Origin: Adiantum capillus-veneris
Taxonomy: Eukaryota > Streptophyta > Polypodiopsida > Polypodiales > Pteridaceae
DNA length: 64,000 nucleotides
Direction of reading: 5' to 3'
Assembly (NCBI GenBank): GCA_014529385.2
Contig: CM043958.1
Coordinates: 156,463,293-156,527,292 of the forward strand
Each line of letters begins with the position of its first letter. Position 1 is the first letter of the stretch. The notes under the pieces are model-generated. The model searched no databases and was not told the DNA's origin. It was given only the letters and a program-made list of their open reading frames with translations. The translations under genes were made by a program, and so were the position numbers. Shown piece by piece: positions 10,601-23,110 of the stretch.

Positions 10601-12625
10601 TGTCAAGCTCTATCCAAGAGTGGAACTACCTACGTAGGCACAATTGATGGTAATCTTTATCCATGGAATGAGACATGCGGGTCTTCAGAAAAATCTGCAT
10701 ATGATAAGGAGCTTGACACTAAATGAATTGATCAAAGAAGCTCTTTATCTAGTGGATAACTGTGAGGAATATAAAGAAAAGGATTGTAAGAGTCACACAT
10801 CCTCTTAGTACAACAATTCATAGATGACCGAGTCCATTGAAAGACCAGCAACACCTATCGATCAAGAAAAGTTAATTGACAAAATGGTCAAGAGGTTAAC
10901 TCCTCTTGTAAAGTCTGATCCGGGGGAGCCTAAGTGGTGAAAAATTGAGAGGAAATGGGAAAACCATACGAGGGAATTAGTACGCAAAGTGGCATTACGG
11001 CTCAAGAGATATGTCAAGTTCTATCCAAGAGTGGAACTACCTACGTAGGCACAATTGATGCTAACCTTTATCCACGGAATGAGACATGCGGGTCTTCAAA
11101 AGGATCTGCATATGATAAGGAGCCTGACGCTAAATCAATTGATCAAAGAAGCTCTTTATCTAGTGGATAACTGTGAGGAATATAAAGAAAAAGATTGTAA
11201 GAGTCAAGAGGACGACACATCCTCTTAGCATAACGATTCATAGATGACCATTGCAAGACCAGCATTGACAAAATGGTCAAGAGGTTAACGCCTCTTGTAA
11301 AGTCTGATCCGGGGGAGCCTAAGTGGTGAAAAATTGAGAGGAAATGGGAAAACCATACGAGGGAATTAGTACGCAAAGTGGCATTACGGCTCAAGAGATA
11401 TGTCAAGTTCTATCCAAGAGTGGAACTACCTACGTAGGCACAATTGATGCTAACCTTTATCCACGGAATGAGACATGCGGGTCTTCAAAAGGATCTGCAT
11501 ATGATAAGGAGCCTGACGCTAAATCAATTGATCAAAGAAGCTCTTCATCTAGTGGATAACTGTGAGGAATATAAAGAAAAGGATTGTAAGAGTCAAGAGG
11601 ATGACACATCCTCTTAGCACAACAATTCATAGATGACCGAGTCCATTGCAAGACCAGCAACACCTATCAATCAAGAAAAGTTTATTGAAAAAATGGTCAA
11701 GAGGTTAACTCCTCTTGTAAAGTCTGATCTGGGGGAGCCTAAGTGGTGAAAAATTGAGAGGAAATGGGAAAATTATACGAGGGAATTAGTACGCAAAGAG
11801 GCATTACGGCTCAAGAAATATGTCAAGTTCTATCCAAGAGTGGAACTACCTACGTAGGCACAATTGATGCTAATCTTTATCCACGGAATGAGACATGCGG
11901 GTCTTCAGAAGGATCTGCATATGATAAGGAGCCTGACACTAAATGAATTGATCAAAGAAGCTCTTTTATCTAGTGGATAACTATGAGGAATATAAAGAGA
12001 AGGATTGTAAGAGTCAAGAGGACGACACATCCTCTTAGCACAACGATTCATAGATGAACGAGTCCATTGCAAGACCAGCAACACCTATCGATCAAGAAAA
12101 GTTTATTGACAAAATGGTGAAGAGGTTAACTCCTCTTGTAAAGTCTGATCCGGGGGAGCCTAAGTAATGAAAGATTGAGAGGAAATGGGCAAACCATACG
12201 AGGGCATTAGTACGCAAAGCGGCATTACGGCTCAAGAGATATGTCAAGTTCTATCCAAGAGTGGAACTACCTACGTAGGCACAATTGATGCTAGTCTTTA
12301 TCCATGGAATGAGACATGCGGGTCTTCAGAAGGATCTGCATATGATAAGGAGCTTGACGCTAAATGAATTGATCAAAGAAGCTCTTTATCTAGTGGATAA
12401 CTGCGAGGAATATAAAGAAAAGGATTGTAAGAGTCAAGAGGACGACACATCATCTTAGCACAACGATTCATAGATGACCGAGTCCATTGCAAGACCAGCA
12501 ACACTTATCGATCAAGAAAAGTTTATTGACAAAATGGTCAAGAGGTTAACTCCTCTTGTAAAGTCTGATCCGGGGGAGCCTAAGTAGTGAGAAATTGAGA
12601 GGAAATGGGCAAAGCATACGAGGGA
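10534..12625 (+). repeat. 421-bp tandem repeat made of a gag segment (about 5 units)
   Basis: The landmark GAGGAAATGGG(A/C)AAA..ATACGAGGG starts units at about 10950, 11340, 11760, 12180 and 12600. Spacings are 389, 420, 421 and 421 bp; the short one reflects a roughly 32-bp deletion. The first unit begins near 10534. In the gag frame each unit encodes VRKVALRLKRYVKFYPRVE, then LTFIHGMRHAGLQKDL and QLIKEALYLVDNCEEYKEKD, a helical gag segment. Each unit has stop codons (for example TAG after ELPT), so amplification probably followed decay or was not selected for protein. An overlapping frame starting MGKPYEGISTQ is a shadow. Confidence 0.9.
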
Positions 12626-12641
12626 AGAGTGTTACTATAGC

Positions 12642-13270
12642 ATGGAATATAATGATAGGGAGAGGTATGTACAACCTATTCCAGTAGCACGTACTCCACC
12701 TAGATACATTACGGGGGATGTGCCAGTTCCAATAGGAGTTTCAAGGCCACATCCTATCTTAGGACAACCTCCACTACCACATTCTAGAATGCCAGTAGAC
12801 ATGAGATACACGTTGATAATGGAAGCATCTAATAAACAACCGCTAGTACCAACTACAATTTATTATAACGACCAAAGCGGGTATTGCCCTTTGAAGCGAC
12901 AGAAGATGAGAGAAACTCATGGAGTGGTGAGGTTGGTACAACCTCCACCTCTTGCGTTTTGACCTGAAGAAAGAAGGTGTGAGGTGGACAAAAGGACATT
13001 GCGGTTCATTGTAAATAGCCGCTTAGCTAGGTAAGAGCCTATTTACAACCAAGAGAAATGCAAGAAGAAACTCCTCAACCAGAGATAGATTGTCAAAAAA
13101 GCTGTGACAATCAACCACTTGGTCAAAAAATGTCCTCCGATGGAGATCACTCAAGCAAATTCCTATTGTCTTGACTGTGGAGTCATTCACTTGATCCCCG
13201 ACTATCCAAAAGATCAAACCAAATCAGAAAGATCACGACAAATGTCTCAGGTAGCATTCAACTACTTAGT
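12642..13270 (+). pseudogene. Retrotransposon gag C-terminal region with degenerate zinc knuckle
   Basis: A proline-rich frame (12642-12962, MEYNDRERYVQPIP to QPPPLAF) is followed after a stop by lysine-rich sequence. It then carries CLDCGVIHLIPDY near 13170, which resembles a CCHC nucleic-acid-binding knuckle whose last cysteine has become tyrosine. Position and order fit the nucleocapsid end of the same gag polyprotein. Confidence 0.5.
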
Positions 13271-14385
13271 AGCTTAAAAAACAAAAATGTTGTACTAGTT
13301 CAAGTAGTTACAAGAGCACAAGCTCAAAAGGAAGCTGATGAGAATCCAGAGACAGAGAAAACAAAAACTGATGCGAGACAAGAGACGGATGATGAACCTA
13401 GTCAAAAAACCAAGAGCAAACAAAAAAGCTGGAAAGCTAGAAAGGCTAGGATGAAAACATGTCGGAAACAAGAGCAGAATTCCCTAGCTGAGGAGCTTAC
13501 TAAAGAAATGATAAGACAACAGGTTGCACCTTTTTCTTACGTAGACATCTCAACCTCCAAAAGAACCATCTAGGAAAGAGAAATCGAGAATTGCTAGTTC
13601 AGGACGATCAATATTGGTCGAGAAGGTTAATAAGCCATTGCATGCCCTCTTAAAAGCCTATGACACATGGCTCAAAAACAACCAAATCCAAGAGCATAGG
13701 TAGATGGCATATCCATATGAGGAACTAGAAAAACAAAGGCTTGAAATGTGCCAAAAAATGATTCAAACAACCCAAGCTTTACTAGAACCACAAGTTGGAA
13801 AACTTGAGGATGTGATCCTTGTCCTACCTACACCAGTAATCCCACCAAACTAGGAACGCATAGAGCCAGATTTTGGTCACGATTACATACCAAAGCTCAA
13901 GGATCCAACATTCGAACCAAGGATAGTGTTGAATACCACGAATAACTCTTTCGAGGGATTTCACCTAGCTATACCTGAGGGTGGTAAAGAAATAGATGGT
14001 CTTGACAAACTGATGGAAACAAGTCAGAGAAGCCAATGAAGCGAGTGAGATAAGCAGACAAGTAAACTAGATTAGTAATGGAAGTGGATTTTTTTTTTCC
14101 AATGGAGGAATTTGAGGCTGGATCTCAAATGAATCTAGAAGTACAATCATATGGGGAGATAAAGGATCTATATAGTCTATGGATAGTCAATCCCATTCGC
14201 TAAGATGGGGGAGCACGAGGCCAAGTGAGATGTTATTGCAGCCCCATCACAGAGACTGTCTTCCAACAAGGTCATCGATTCAAAAGGGTTAATAGATATT
14301 CTATATACCCCAATCACTTGTACGATAATGTTATCTGAGTTGCTCAGAATAAGACCAAATGGCATGTGGACTACTATAATTTGGT
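13271..14385 (+). other. Charged gag-protease linker, no domain recognised
   Basis: The translation is rich in Lys, Glu and Gln (for example KQKSWKARKARMKTC), with several stops. No conserved domain is visible. It most likely links gag and protease in the same dead element. Confidence 0.4.
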
Positions 14386-14884
14386 GTGAAAGACCCAACA
14401 ACTCAGATACAAGAAGGGATCAAAGAGCTTGAAATGCCTCAGCTAAACACTAGGCCAATGCCATTAAACAAGGTAGGCGAGTATCGTGAATATGAAAATG
14501 GGAACACCACTCTCCTTGTGGAATTCCAAGGTGTAAAAACCATGGCAATCCTTCACAGTGGAGCTGGTGTTTCCATTGCAACAAAAGAGATCTAGAAACA
14601 ATGGGGAAAATCAGCAGTCAGGGCTACCAAGATGAAACTGCAACTTGCTGATGGACACATGGAAAAGCCCCTAGGAATTCTAGAAAAAGTAGTTGTTACT
14701 TCTTGTGGCATTGAATAGAATTGAATATGAGCATACGTTTGCTATTGTTGACTTTGGAAAAAAGAACAAGTATGACATCATTCTAGGAAGACCATTCATG
14801 CAACAATGGAAAATGGTCCAGGATTGGAGTTATGACCATATCTACCTGAGACATATGGAAACCACAACGAGAATAAATCAATAA
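14386..14884 (+). pseudogene. Retropepsin-like aspartic protease (inactive)
   Basis: The first block reads VKTMAILHSGAGVSIAT, where the family has Asp-Ser/Thr-Gly; the catalytic Asp is His here. The downstream block at 14693-14884 carries FAIVDFGKKNKYDIILGRPF, the typical second half of retroviral-like plant proteases (ILGRPF). A TAG near 14594 and a frameshift near 14690 separate the two. The enzyme would normally cut the gag-pol polyprotein; this copy cannot. Confidence 0.75.
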
Positions 14885-16672
<1,788 letters not shown>

Positions 16673-16949
16673 GTGTGAGATTGAGGGGACTAGAGCTTGC
16701 AACTCTCCACCCAACCATGCCTATATAGACACTACCTTGCTAATAATAGGGCCCTCTTGATGGCATGGCTCCGTCGTAGCCCTTGGCTTGCCCGGTCTTA
16801 CCCTAGGCCTAACAGGATCACTCATTCTTTTTGTGTTACATGTCAATGGCATGCTTAACACTGGGAAGAACTCTCACTATTAGGTAAAGGCGGCGTGCCT
16901 CACTGTGCTTTGCCCGTGTCCGCTAGCCAGTGTCCGGCCGCCCACATTT

Positions 16950-16987
16950 AGCTCCTTATTCTTTATACATACAAAGAATAAGGAGCT
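16950..16987. other. Perfect 15-bp stem, 8-nt loop inverted repeat
   Basis: AGCTCCTTATTCTTT at 16950-16964 is followed after ATACATAC by its exact reverse complement at 16973-16987. It sits inside the presumed LTR upstream of the primer-binding site at 17141. Confidence 0.9.
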
Positions 16988-17046
16988 CTCACTCATTCTC
17001 ACACTGTACTCATACAGTGAGATTTGGGAGCTCCACCCACATCCTG

Positions 17047-17050
<4 letters not shown>

Positions 17051-17110
<60 letters not shown>
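17051..17110 (+). repeat. (CT)30 microsatellite
   Basis: A pure CT run of about 60 bp, 31 bp upstream of the primer-binding site. Confidence 0.98.
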
Positions 17111-17113
<3 letters not shown>

Positions 17114-17152
17114 CATGCACCGCATTCACGCACTCACAATTGGTATCAGAGC

Positions 17153-17429
17153 TTTGGCTTCACGACAGATGGAGTGCTACAGAGAAGTGAGCTTTCGGCT
17201 ATGGTGAGCTCGCTTTTCATGGAAGCTTGAGATCGGTGAGCAGCCACCAGATCTATGCTCATGGAAGCTTGACGGACATTTCCAAGCTTGAGAGGAGGGT
17301 GTATTGCAAGTGTGTATGCTTTTTTGCAGCCATACTTGCAGGAAGAATGTAGATATTCATTTTTCTAGGTCATTTTTCGGGCTCCAAAACATTGTTTTTT
17401 ACATAACTTTTGCGTACGGAATGAGATTT
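17153..17429 (+). other. Leader after primer-binding site; insertion target of the copia element
   Basis: Non-coding sequence downstream of the primer-binding site, with a repeated CATGGAAGCTTGA phrase near 17218 and 17260. It ends at ...GAGATTTT where the copia LTR begins. Confidence 0.4.
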
Positions 17430-17635
17430 TGTTGGAATTAGGGTTGCAGAGAAACGTACACAGTTTGGAGAAGACGAAGGAAGCTCAAGGCACACAGCTG
17501 AGAGTATATTACTTAGTGTGCAATGGAAAAATAGATAGCCCTAGAGTGATGGGCGTATATATAATGCACGGGGAAAAAATCCTCCTAAAGAGGAAAAAAA
17601 TGCCCCGACATCACTACCACATGTGTATGGTAACA
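17430..17635 (-). repeat. 3' LTR of the copia element
   Basis: On the plus strand it runs from TGTTGGAATTAGGG to ATGGTAACA, giving TG...CA ends. It shares GGAATTAGGGTTGCAGAG and the following 140 bp with the right LTR at 21972. The plus strand just to the right, AATCCCCCCTGG, is the complement of a G-rich polypurine tract, as expected next to a 3' LTR. Confidence 0.85.
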
Positions 17636-17639
17636 AATC

Positions 17640-18198
17640 CCCCCTGGAGTGATGCGGTTAATGAGAGTTGGCACATGAGTAAAGGGAAGTGCCATGCACT
17701 GAGGAGTAAGCCCAAAGCTTTGTGGAAATCTTTGAGCTTCTCATGAGACAATGCCTTTGTGAAGAGATCTGCAAGGTTATCCTGTGTTGGCACATAAGCC
17801 AAGTTGGTCTCTCCTGGTGAGAGCCTCTCCCTGACATAGTGGTAATGCACCTCAATTTGCTTTGTGCAAGCATGAAAAATTGGGTTCCTTGCAACTGCTA
17901 ATGCGCTTGGACTGTCAGTGCAGATGGTGTTGGCAGTGTCCTGTCCAACACCCAAGTCAGCCATAAGGCGTCTAAGCCATACACACTCAACCGTAGCTGT
18001 GAAGAATTCCTTGTTCTCAGCCTCACAACTAGAAGTGGCCACAGTAGGTTGCTTCCTGCTCAACCATGATATACATGAACTACCAAGCATGAAACAAAAA
18101 CCACTTGTGGACACTCGTGTGTCAAAACAACCAGCCCAATCTGAGTCCGAAAAAGCATGTAAGTCTGACAGCAATGATCCCCCCTTGGGATAAAACAA
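17640..18198 (-). pseudogene. Copia RNase H domain
   Basis: The 194-codon frame at 17614-18198 begins MFYPKGGSLLSDLHAF. It carries the copia RNase H signatures FSDSDWAGCFDTRVSTSG, SCISWLSRKQPTVATSSCEAE and CTDSPSALAV, preserving Asp-Glu-Asp residues. It ends with THDNLADLFTKAL-like sequence (here TQDNLADLFTKAL), the conserved copia pol C-terminus. The domain degrades RNA in RNA-DNA hybrids during reverse transcription. This frame is open across the domain; the upstream RT is in other frames. Confidence 0.9.
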
Positions 18199-19195
18199 GC
18201 CAAGATATAAAGTGCCACTAAGGTAGCAGAAAATCCTCTTGACAGCCTGCCAATGCTTATACCCTGGGCTATGTATAAATCTGCTGACCTATGAGACTGC
18301 AAACTGAATATTCAGCCTCGTGTTGCATACATAAATGAGGCATCCAATAGCAGTTTTGTAAAGAGTGACATCTGCAGGATCACCAGCATAATGAAGACTC
18401 AATTTTAAACATGTTTCCATGGGAGTGGCAATAGGTTTGCAATCCTCAAGTTTAAACTTACATAGCAATGTCTCTATGTAACTTTTCTGACACAAGGCAA
18501 TACCACCATCACACTGTTTAAACTGTATGTGCAAGTAATGATAACAACCCCAAATCCTTCATCTTGAAAGTAGCATTCAAATCAGCCTTAAATTTAGCAA
18601 TATGTCTTCATTTGGTCCAGTGATTAGAAAATCATCTACATAAAGAACCACAATGAGAAGTACATCACCCTCACACTTTACATACAATGTGCTTTCTATT
18701 GGACTATTACGAAAGCCTCGTTTGACCAAATGAATGTCAGCTTTCTCGTACCGAGCACGAGGAGCTTGCTTCAACCCATACAAAGCCTTCTTACATCTGC
18801 ACACTTTGTCCTCTTGTCCTTTCTTGACAAAACCGCAAGGCTGCGTTACATAAACTTCCTCAAATATATCACCATTTAAGAAAGCAATAAAAATGTCTGA
18901 TTGATGTACATCCCAACCAAAATGAGCTGCCAATGCACATAGAAAACGCACAGTAGTAATACGACAAGTGGGAGCAAAATTCTCTTCATAATCTATGTCT
19001 TTTGCTGTGCATAACCCTTTGCAACAAGTCGAGCCTTATGGCGATCGATCTCACCATTCGGCTTGCATTTCAACTTGTCAACCCACTTCGTACCAATGGC
19101 CTTTTGACAGGAGGCAAATGACATAAATTCCATGTGTCATTTTCTATAAGTGCATCATATTCTGATTGCATGGCAGCCATCCAATTTTTTGAATT
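18199..19195 (-). pseudogene. Copia reverse transcriptase
   Basis: Fragments in several frames cover the family. Near 19085-19010 they read [17 protein letters not shown]. At 18951-18577 they read GWDVHQSDIFIAFLNGD, CKKALYGLKQAPRA and the catalytic box LYVDDFLITG (YVDD intact). At 18534-18289 they read KFKLEDCKPIATPME and TLYKTAIGCLIYV. Order and spacing fit RVT_2. Frameshifts near 18560 and 18950-19000 plus stops disable it. Confidence 0.9.
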
Positions 19196-19407
19196 CTATG
19201 CTTCATCAAAAGATAAGAGGTTCCTCAACATCATGTAAGCTAGACACAGCCGAAGCATAACAATCTGATGCATAGGATGCATGGCTAGAGCCTGAACGAG
19301 TACGACTAGACAAAGGTGCATCCAATTTACTATCACGCAATGTATGCACGAGCCATTTTGGAATACCTCTAGCCTGCTCATTTTCAGCCCTTTCCTCATC
19401 AAGTACA

Positions 19408-20662
19408 TCATGTACATCTGCATCTGTAAATAGGCTGATCCGTAACATTTTCGAAAACCCCCATAGGCTGTACATTTGCCTCATTGGAATTTACATTCGA
19501 ACTTCCACCACTAAAAAGAGGAAACAAAGTGTCATAAATGTCCTGTGAGCTTACATTATTGTCTCTAGTACATGGCAGCAAGGGTTGAACATAATCTCCC
19601 ACAAACACTACATCGCGTGAAACCAAAATACGCTTTGGTTGCGGATGATACAACATGTAACCTTTGCTTTCAGCACTATAACCAAAAAAATTACGTTTGA
19701 CAACCTTATCATCCAATTTTTTGCGATGTGTTTGTGGCACCAAAGCATATGTCAAACAACCAAAAACACGTATGTGCTCAATAGAAGGCTTTCTATCATG
19801 ACATGCTTCATATCGAGTAATAGACTGCAAAGCTTTCATAAGACACTTTTGTTTAGTACATAAGTGGCACACATGATGGCCTCGAGCCAAAAAGAATGCG
19901 GCAAATCTTGACTTTTGACCATACATCGTGTCATTTCCGTAAGTGACCCGTTTTTCCTCTCAGCAACACCATTTTGCTGAAGTGTATAAGGCATTGTACA
20001 TTTGTGTTTTATCCCACGACTAGCCAGAAATGCATTAAATTCATGAGACATATACTCCCCCCCTTGATCGGAACGAAGGGTGCCCATAGTGCATTTTGAT
20101 ACATTTTCAGCCATAGCTAGAAATTGTTTGAAGCACATAAAAACTTCGGACTTCGCTTTAAGTGGAAATACCATGCATGCCTGGAGTAATCATCAATGAA
20201 ATTCACGAATTAAAGGTAATTGCCCAAGGATGGAGTTTGCATGGGCCCACAAACATCACTATGCACAAGCTGCAACCTGCATGTGGCCCTAACTGAACCA
20301 TCCTTTGGAAACTTTGAACGCTGCATCTTACCCAAAATACAGCCTTCACAAACATGTTTGACAGGTGCTTCAAGAGGCGGCAAAGAAGCAACCATATCAG
20401 ATTTCTGCAAAAGCAACAAACTGACAAAATTCAGATGCCCAAACCGTGCGTGCCACATTTTTGCATTTGAAACAGCCCTTGAATCTGCAACTGCATTTGC
20501 AAAATTTTGTCCACACTTGTCATACAAAGTGAGCTTATACATCCCACAGCACAAAAGGCTAGATGCAAAAATTTCATCACCAAAATTGAGATCATGAACT
20601 GTACATCTGTCATCCACAAACTTGACTAAAAGTCCAAGTCTAGCAAGTGCGAATACAGACAA
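19408..20662 (-). pseudogene. Copia GAG-pre-integrase and integrase
   Basis: At 20662-20210 the zinc-binding module is present (WHARFGHLNF with HVCEGCILGKMQ, an HHCC arrangement), and then the first catalytic Asp in LVHSDVCGPM. At 20174-19836 come LRSDQGGEYMSHEF (second Asp) and QQNGVAERKN (catalytic Glu). At 19926-19408 the C-terminal integrase region reads VFGCLTYALVPQ and KRNFFGYSAESKGY. All three acidic residues survive, but the domain is split into three frames. Integrase would insert the cDNA into host DNA. Confidence 0.9.
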
Positions 20663-20699
20663 AAGATTCTTCTAGATCCCAGGTACATAAAGTGCATCA

Positions 20700-21620
20700 A
20701 CAAGTGTGAAAGAACTGCCTTCAACTTAGGACATTGCTTGATCTAGTGATCATTAGCTTTACAATAATGGCAACACATCTTCTTTTTGCCCTTATCACCA
20801 GAATTTTCAGACGAATTGTTGCCAGTAGAAGCATTAGGAACAGAAGTTTTGCCAGTTGTAGCAGAACCATAAGAAGTGGCTGCATTGCTGTTACCACCCT
20901 TTCTTTGAGAAGCAATGAAAGCTTGTTCAACTGTACGCTGCCTAGTTTTGTTTTTTTTTGGAAAGTGACTCTTGCAATAGCAATGTGCATAATGCATCAA
21001 ACTTGACAACTTCAGGATTTCCTTGGGTCATAAGTCTCCAAGTACTAGCAAAAGTTTGGTAAGAATCTGGTAAGACATCAAGAACAGTTTGCACAAGGGA
21101 ATTGTCTGAAATGAATTCACCTACAGAAATAAGTTGCTCATTGATATCCTTGACACCAGCAAGGAAAGTGTCCATATCATCTTCCTCATGCATAATCTTC
21201 GATTCCAGCTCTTTACGTAGCAAAGCAATTTTAGCTCATTGCGGCTTGCATAAAGACTTGCTAGAATATCCCAAGCCAATTTTGCAGATTTCGCTGAATG
21301 AATGTGAGGAGTAATGGTGCGCTTCACAGACAACGCAATCAATGCATGAGCCTACGCATCCTTTACATCCCAACGAGCTTGTTCTATCGTAGGCAAAACA
21401 ACTCTAATAGCAACAATCCTTGCAGCAAGACCTGCAACATCGTCAACATCGCCTACATCCTCAGAACCAGGACGTACATCAATGCCATGCACAATATTCT
21501 AAACTCCCTTTGACACAAGAACATGTTGCATCATGTAAGCTCACATAGGGTAATTGTCCCTATCCTCAACAGCAAACATCTTGAACACATCTGTGTTGTT
21601 GTTAGCCATGGAAAATGCCT
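20700..21620 (-). pseudogene. Copia gag (UBN2-type capsid) with CCHC knuckle
   Basis: Minus-strand frames at 21342-20942 give a UBN2-type gag: SAKSAKLAWDILASLY, then MHEEDDMDTFLAGVKDINEQ and LDVLPDSYQTFASTW. They are followed by a Ser/Asn-rich tail and CCHYCKANDH, whose knuckle is completed by KQC after an in-frame stop near 20742. The start lies near 21610, where MANNNTDVF-like sequence begins (complement of ...TTGTTGTTAGCCAT). Confidence 0.8.
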
Positions 21621-21957
21621 GCACTTAATGTGAAAACTGCCCGAAATAAGGAGAGACTGAGTGAGACCAGCACTTGCTATATAGCACAACCCGCAGCAGA
21701 CTGTATGGGACCTATTATGTAGTAATTGGTGCTGACAAAAGTTCTGCACGAAATGAAAAAATTCCCTCTGCAGTCCTAGGTGTAGTGGAAATGGAGGCCG
21801 AAACGAGCCCGAATCAAAAATCTGAGCAGACTAAGCTCTATGAGCACTCTCAAAATTTTTTTCGACCTGTGAACGCTCGCCAAAGCTCACAGAAATTGAA
21901 GAAAGTGAGCAGGTGTGTCCTGGAGCTGCTGGCGACTAAGCGCGGGAGGACGCAACT

Positions 21958-21969
21958 GCTCTGATACCA
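21958..21969 (-). other. tRNA-iMet primer-binding site of the copia element
   Basis: GCTCTGATACCA on the plus strand is the complement of TGGTATCAGAGC. It lies two bases from the inner edge of the right LTR. Confidence 0.9.
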
Positions 21970-21971
21970 AT

Positions 21972-22111
21972 TGTGGAATTAGGGTTGCAGAGAAACGCAC
22001 ACAGCTTGGAGAAGACGAAGGAAGCTCAAGGCACACAACTGAGAGTATACTATTTAGTGTGCAATGGAAAGATAGATAACCCTAGAGTGATGGATGTATT
22101 TATAATGGACG
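21972..22111 (-). repeat. 5' LTR of the copia element, truncated
   Basis: TGTGGAATTAGGGTTGCAGAG and the following bases match the left LTR until ...TATAATGGACGGGG. Homology stops near 22111 and different sequence (TGTGATTAGGAAGTGCTAATCA, which itself forms a 7-bp hairpin) follows. Confidence 0.8.
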
Positions 22112-22158
22112 GGGTGTGATTAGGAAGTGCTAATCACTAACCACGCTCTGATCCCACT

Positions 22159-22289
22159 TGTTGGGAAGTGTGTTCCCTAATCACCAATGGTGTAGCATTA
22201 GGATATGGAGGATGGAGCCTTAGCTTGACAATGGTGTTAGAGTTAGGGTTAGAGAGATGGAGATTAGGGTTAGGGCTACGGGCAAGAGC

Positions 22290-22349
<60 letters not shown>

Positions 22350-22591
22350 TATAGACACAATGATAGATTCAAAGTGCAAATAATTCATCAAAAAATAGCC
22401 TCTTAAGTAGGCTTAGTGTTTTACAACCATTGGCTAGAGAGGTTGCATCCTCTTGCTATTGGGTCATGTCATTATATCATCTTTCCTAGGTTGCTAGAGG
22501 GATTTCCCATATGGTGCCACAAGTTGGGTTTACCCTAACAATCACTATTGCTCCTATCAAGTAAACCTTGTCACACTTCAATGATGTAACA
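22159..22591 (-). repeat. LTR of another retrotransposon (433 bp)
   Basis: On the plus strand it runs from TGTTGGGAAGTGTG to CAATGATGTAACA (TG...CA). To its left, GCTCTGATCCCAC is the complement of a one-mismatch iMet primer-binding site. To its right, ACTCCCCAC is the complement of a polypurine tract. The LTR contains a (GA)n tract at about 22291-22346 and TTAGGGTTAG motifs near 22225-22275. Confidence 0.65.
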
Positions 22592-22696
22592 ACTCCCCAC
22601 TATTCCCTCTTTACATCGAGATAATTGCATGGGAGAGAACTCAAAGCCTTACACCAAACCTCACCACATACCCATTTTCTTCTTCATCATTTTCCC

Positions 22697-23110
22697 TTAT
22701 TGCCCAACCCCTATAGGACTTGTATCTATTGTCACAATCATAGGTCCTCCACATGCATAGTCTACCTTCCTCAAGTTTAGAGATGAAAGAAGTAGCTTCT
22801 TTATCTTTCTCATAGCTTTTTTATGCTCTTCTTCCAATTGAAACTTTTGATTCTTTCTCAAAAACTGACAAAGACGATCTACTACATGTGCATGGCGTGG
22901 TATCAAAATAAAAAATAAGATGAATGCACCCAGCAATCTTAATATTTGTGTTATGTTTTTAATGGCATCCACCTTTGTTGGACAAAGGCCTTTTATGATA
23001 AGGACCATACATATGTCCCGCAATCAGTACTTCATTGACACCAAATATATACTTTTTCGTGAAAAGGTAATATTGACTTCTTCCAATCTTGAAAAAATCT
23101 TATCACAACC
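22697..23110 (-). pseudogene. Ty3/gypsy reverse transcriptase to RNase H fragment
   Basis: The minus-strand frame at 23023-22697 contains AIKNITQILRLLGAFILFF, then HAHVVDRLCQFLRKNQKF and EEEHKKAMRKIKKLL. It ends with MIVTIDTSPIGVGQ, the start of RNase H (the DASPIGVG relative). The upstream frame near 23110-23000 reads TFSREKSIFGVNEVLIAGHM. This is the thumb and connection region of a gypsy RT. The catalytic palm is missing and most of RNase H is deleted before the LTR at 22591. Confidence 0.75.

Larger units (their letters stand above)
16673..17152 (+). mobile_element. Probable LTR 3' part with tRNA-iMet primer-binding site
   Basis: TGGTATCAGAGC at 17141-17152 is the classical plant primer-binding site complementary to initiator-Met tRNA. 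It lies two bases after ...CACTCACA, which would be the LTR end. A TGTGAGATTGAGG near 16673 could be the LTR start, giving about 465 bp. The presumed LTR contains a perfect hairpin and a (CT)n tract. No matching second LTR or pol was found on this strand, so only the primer-binding site is firm. Confidence 0.5.
17430..22111 (-). mobile_element. Ty1/copia LTR retrotransposon (degenerate)
   Basis: The element is on the minus strand. From right to left it has a truncated 5' LTR (21972-22111), a tRNA-iMet primer-binding site (21958-21969), gag with a CCHC knuckle, GAG-pre-integrase, integrase, reverse transcriptase, RNase H, a polypurine tract, and a 3' LTR (17430-17635). Integrase before RT is diagnostic of Ty1/copia. 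Every domain is recognisable but the frame is broken many times. The right LTR is cut off about 140 bp in by a junction to other LTR-element sequence, so no target-site duplication is available. Confidence 0.93.

Noticed and set aside
10955-12367. Repeated frame starting MGKPYEGISTQ as a conserved peptide
   Set aside because: It is an out-of-frame reading of the 421-bp gag repeat; the gag frame carries the recognisable helical segment.
22225-22275. Telomeric repeat tract
   Set aside because: Only isolated TTAGGGTTAG pieces inside an LTR, not a tandem TTTAGGG array.
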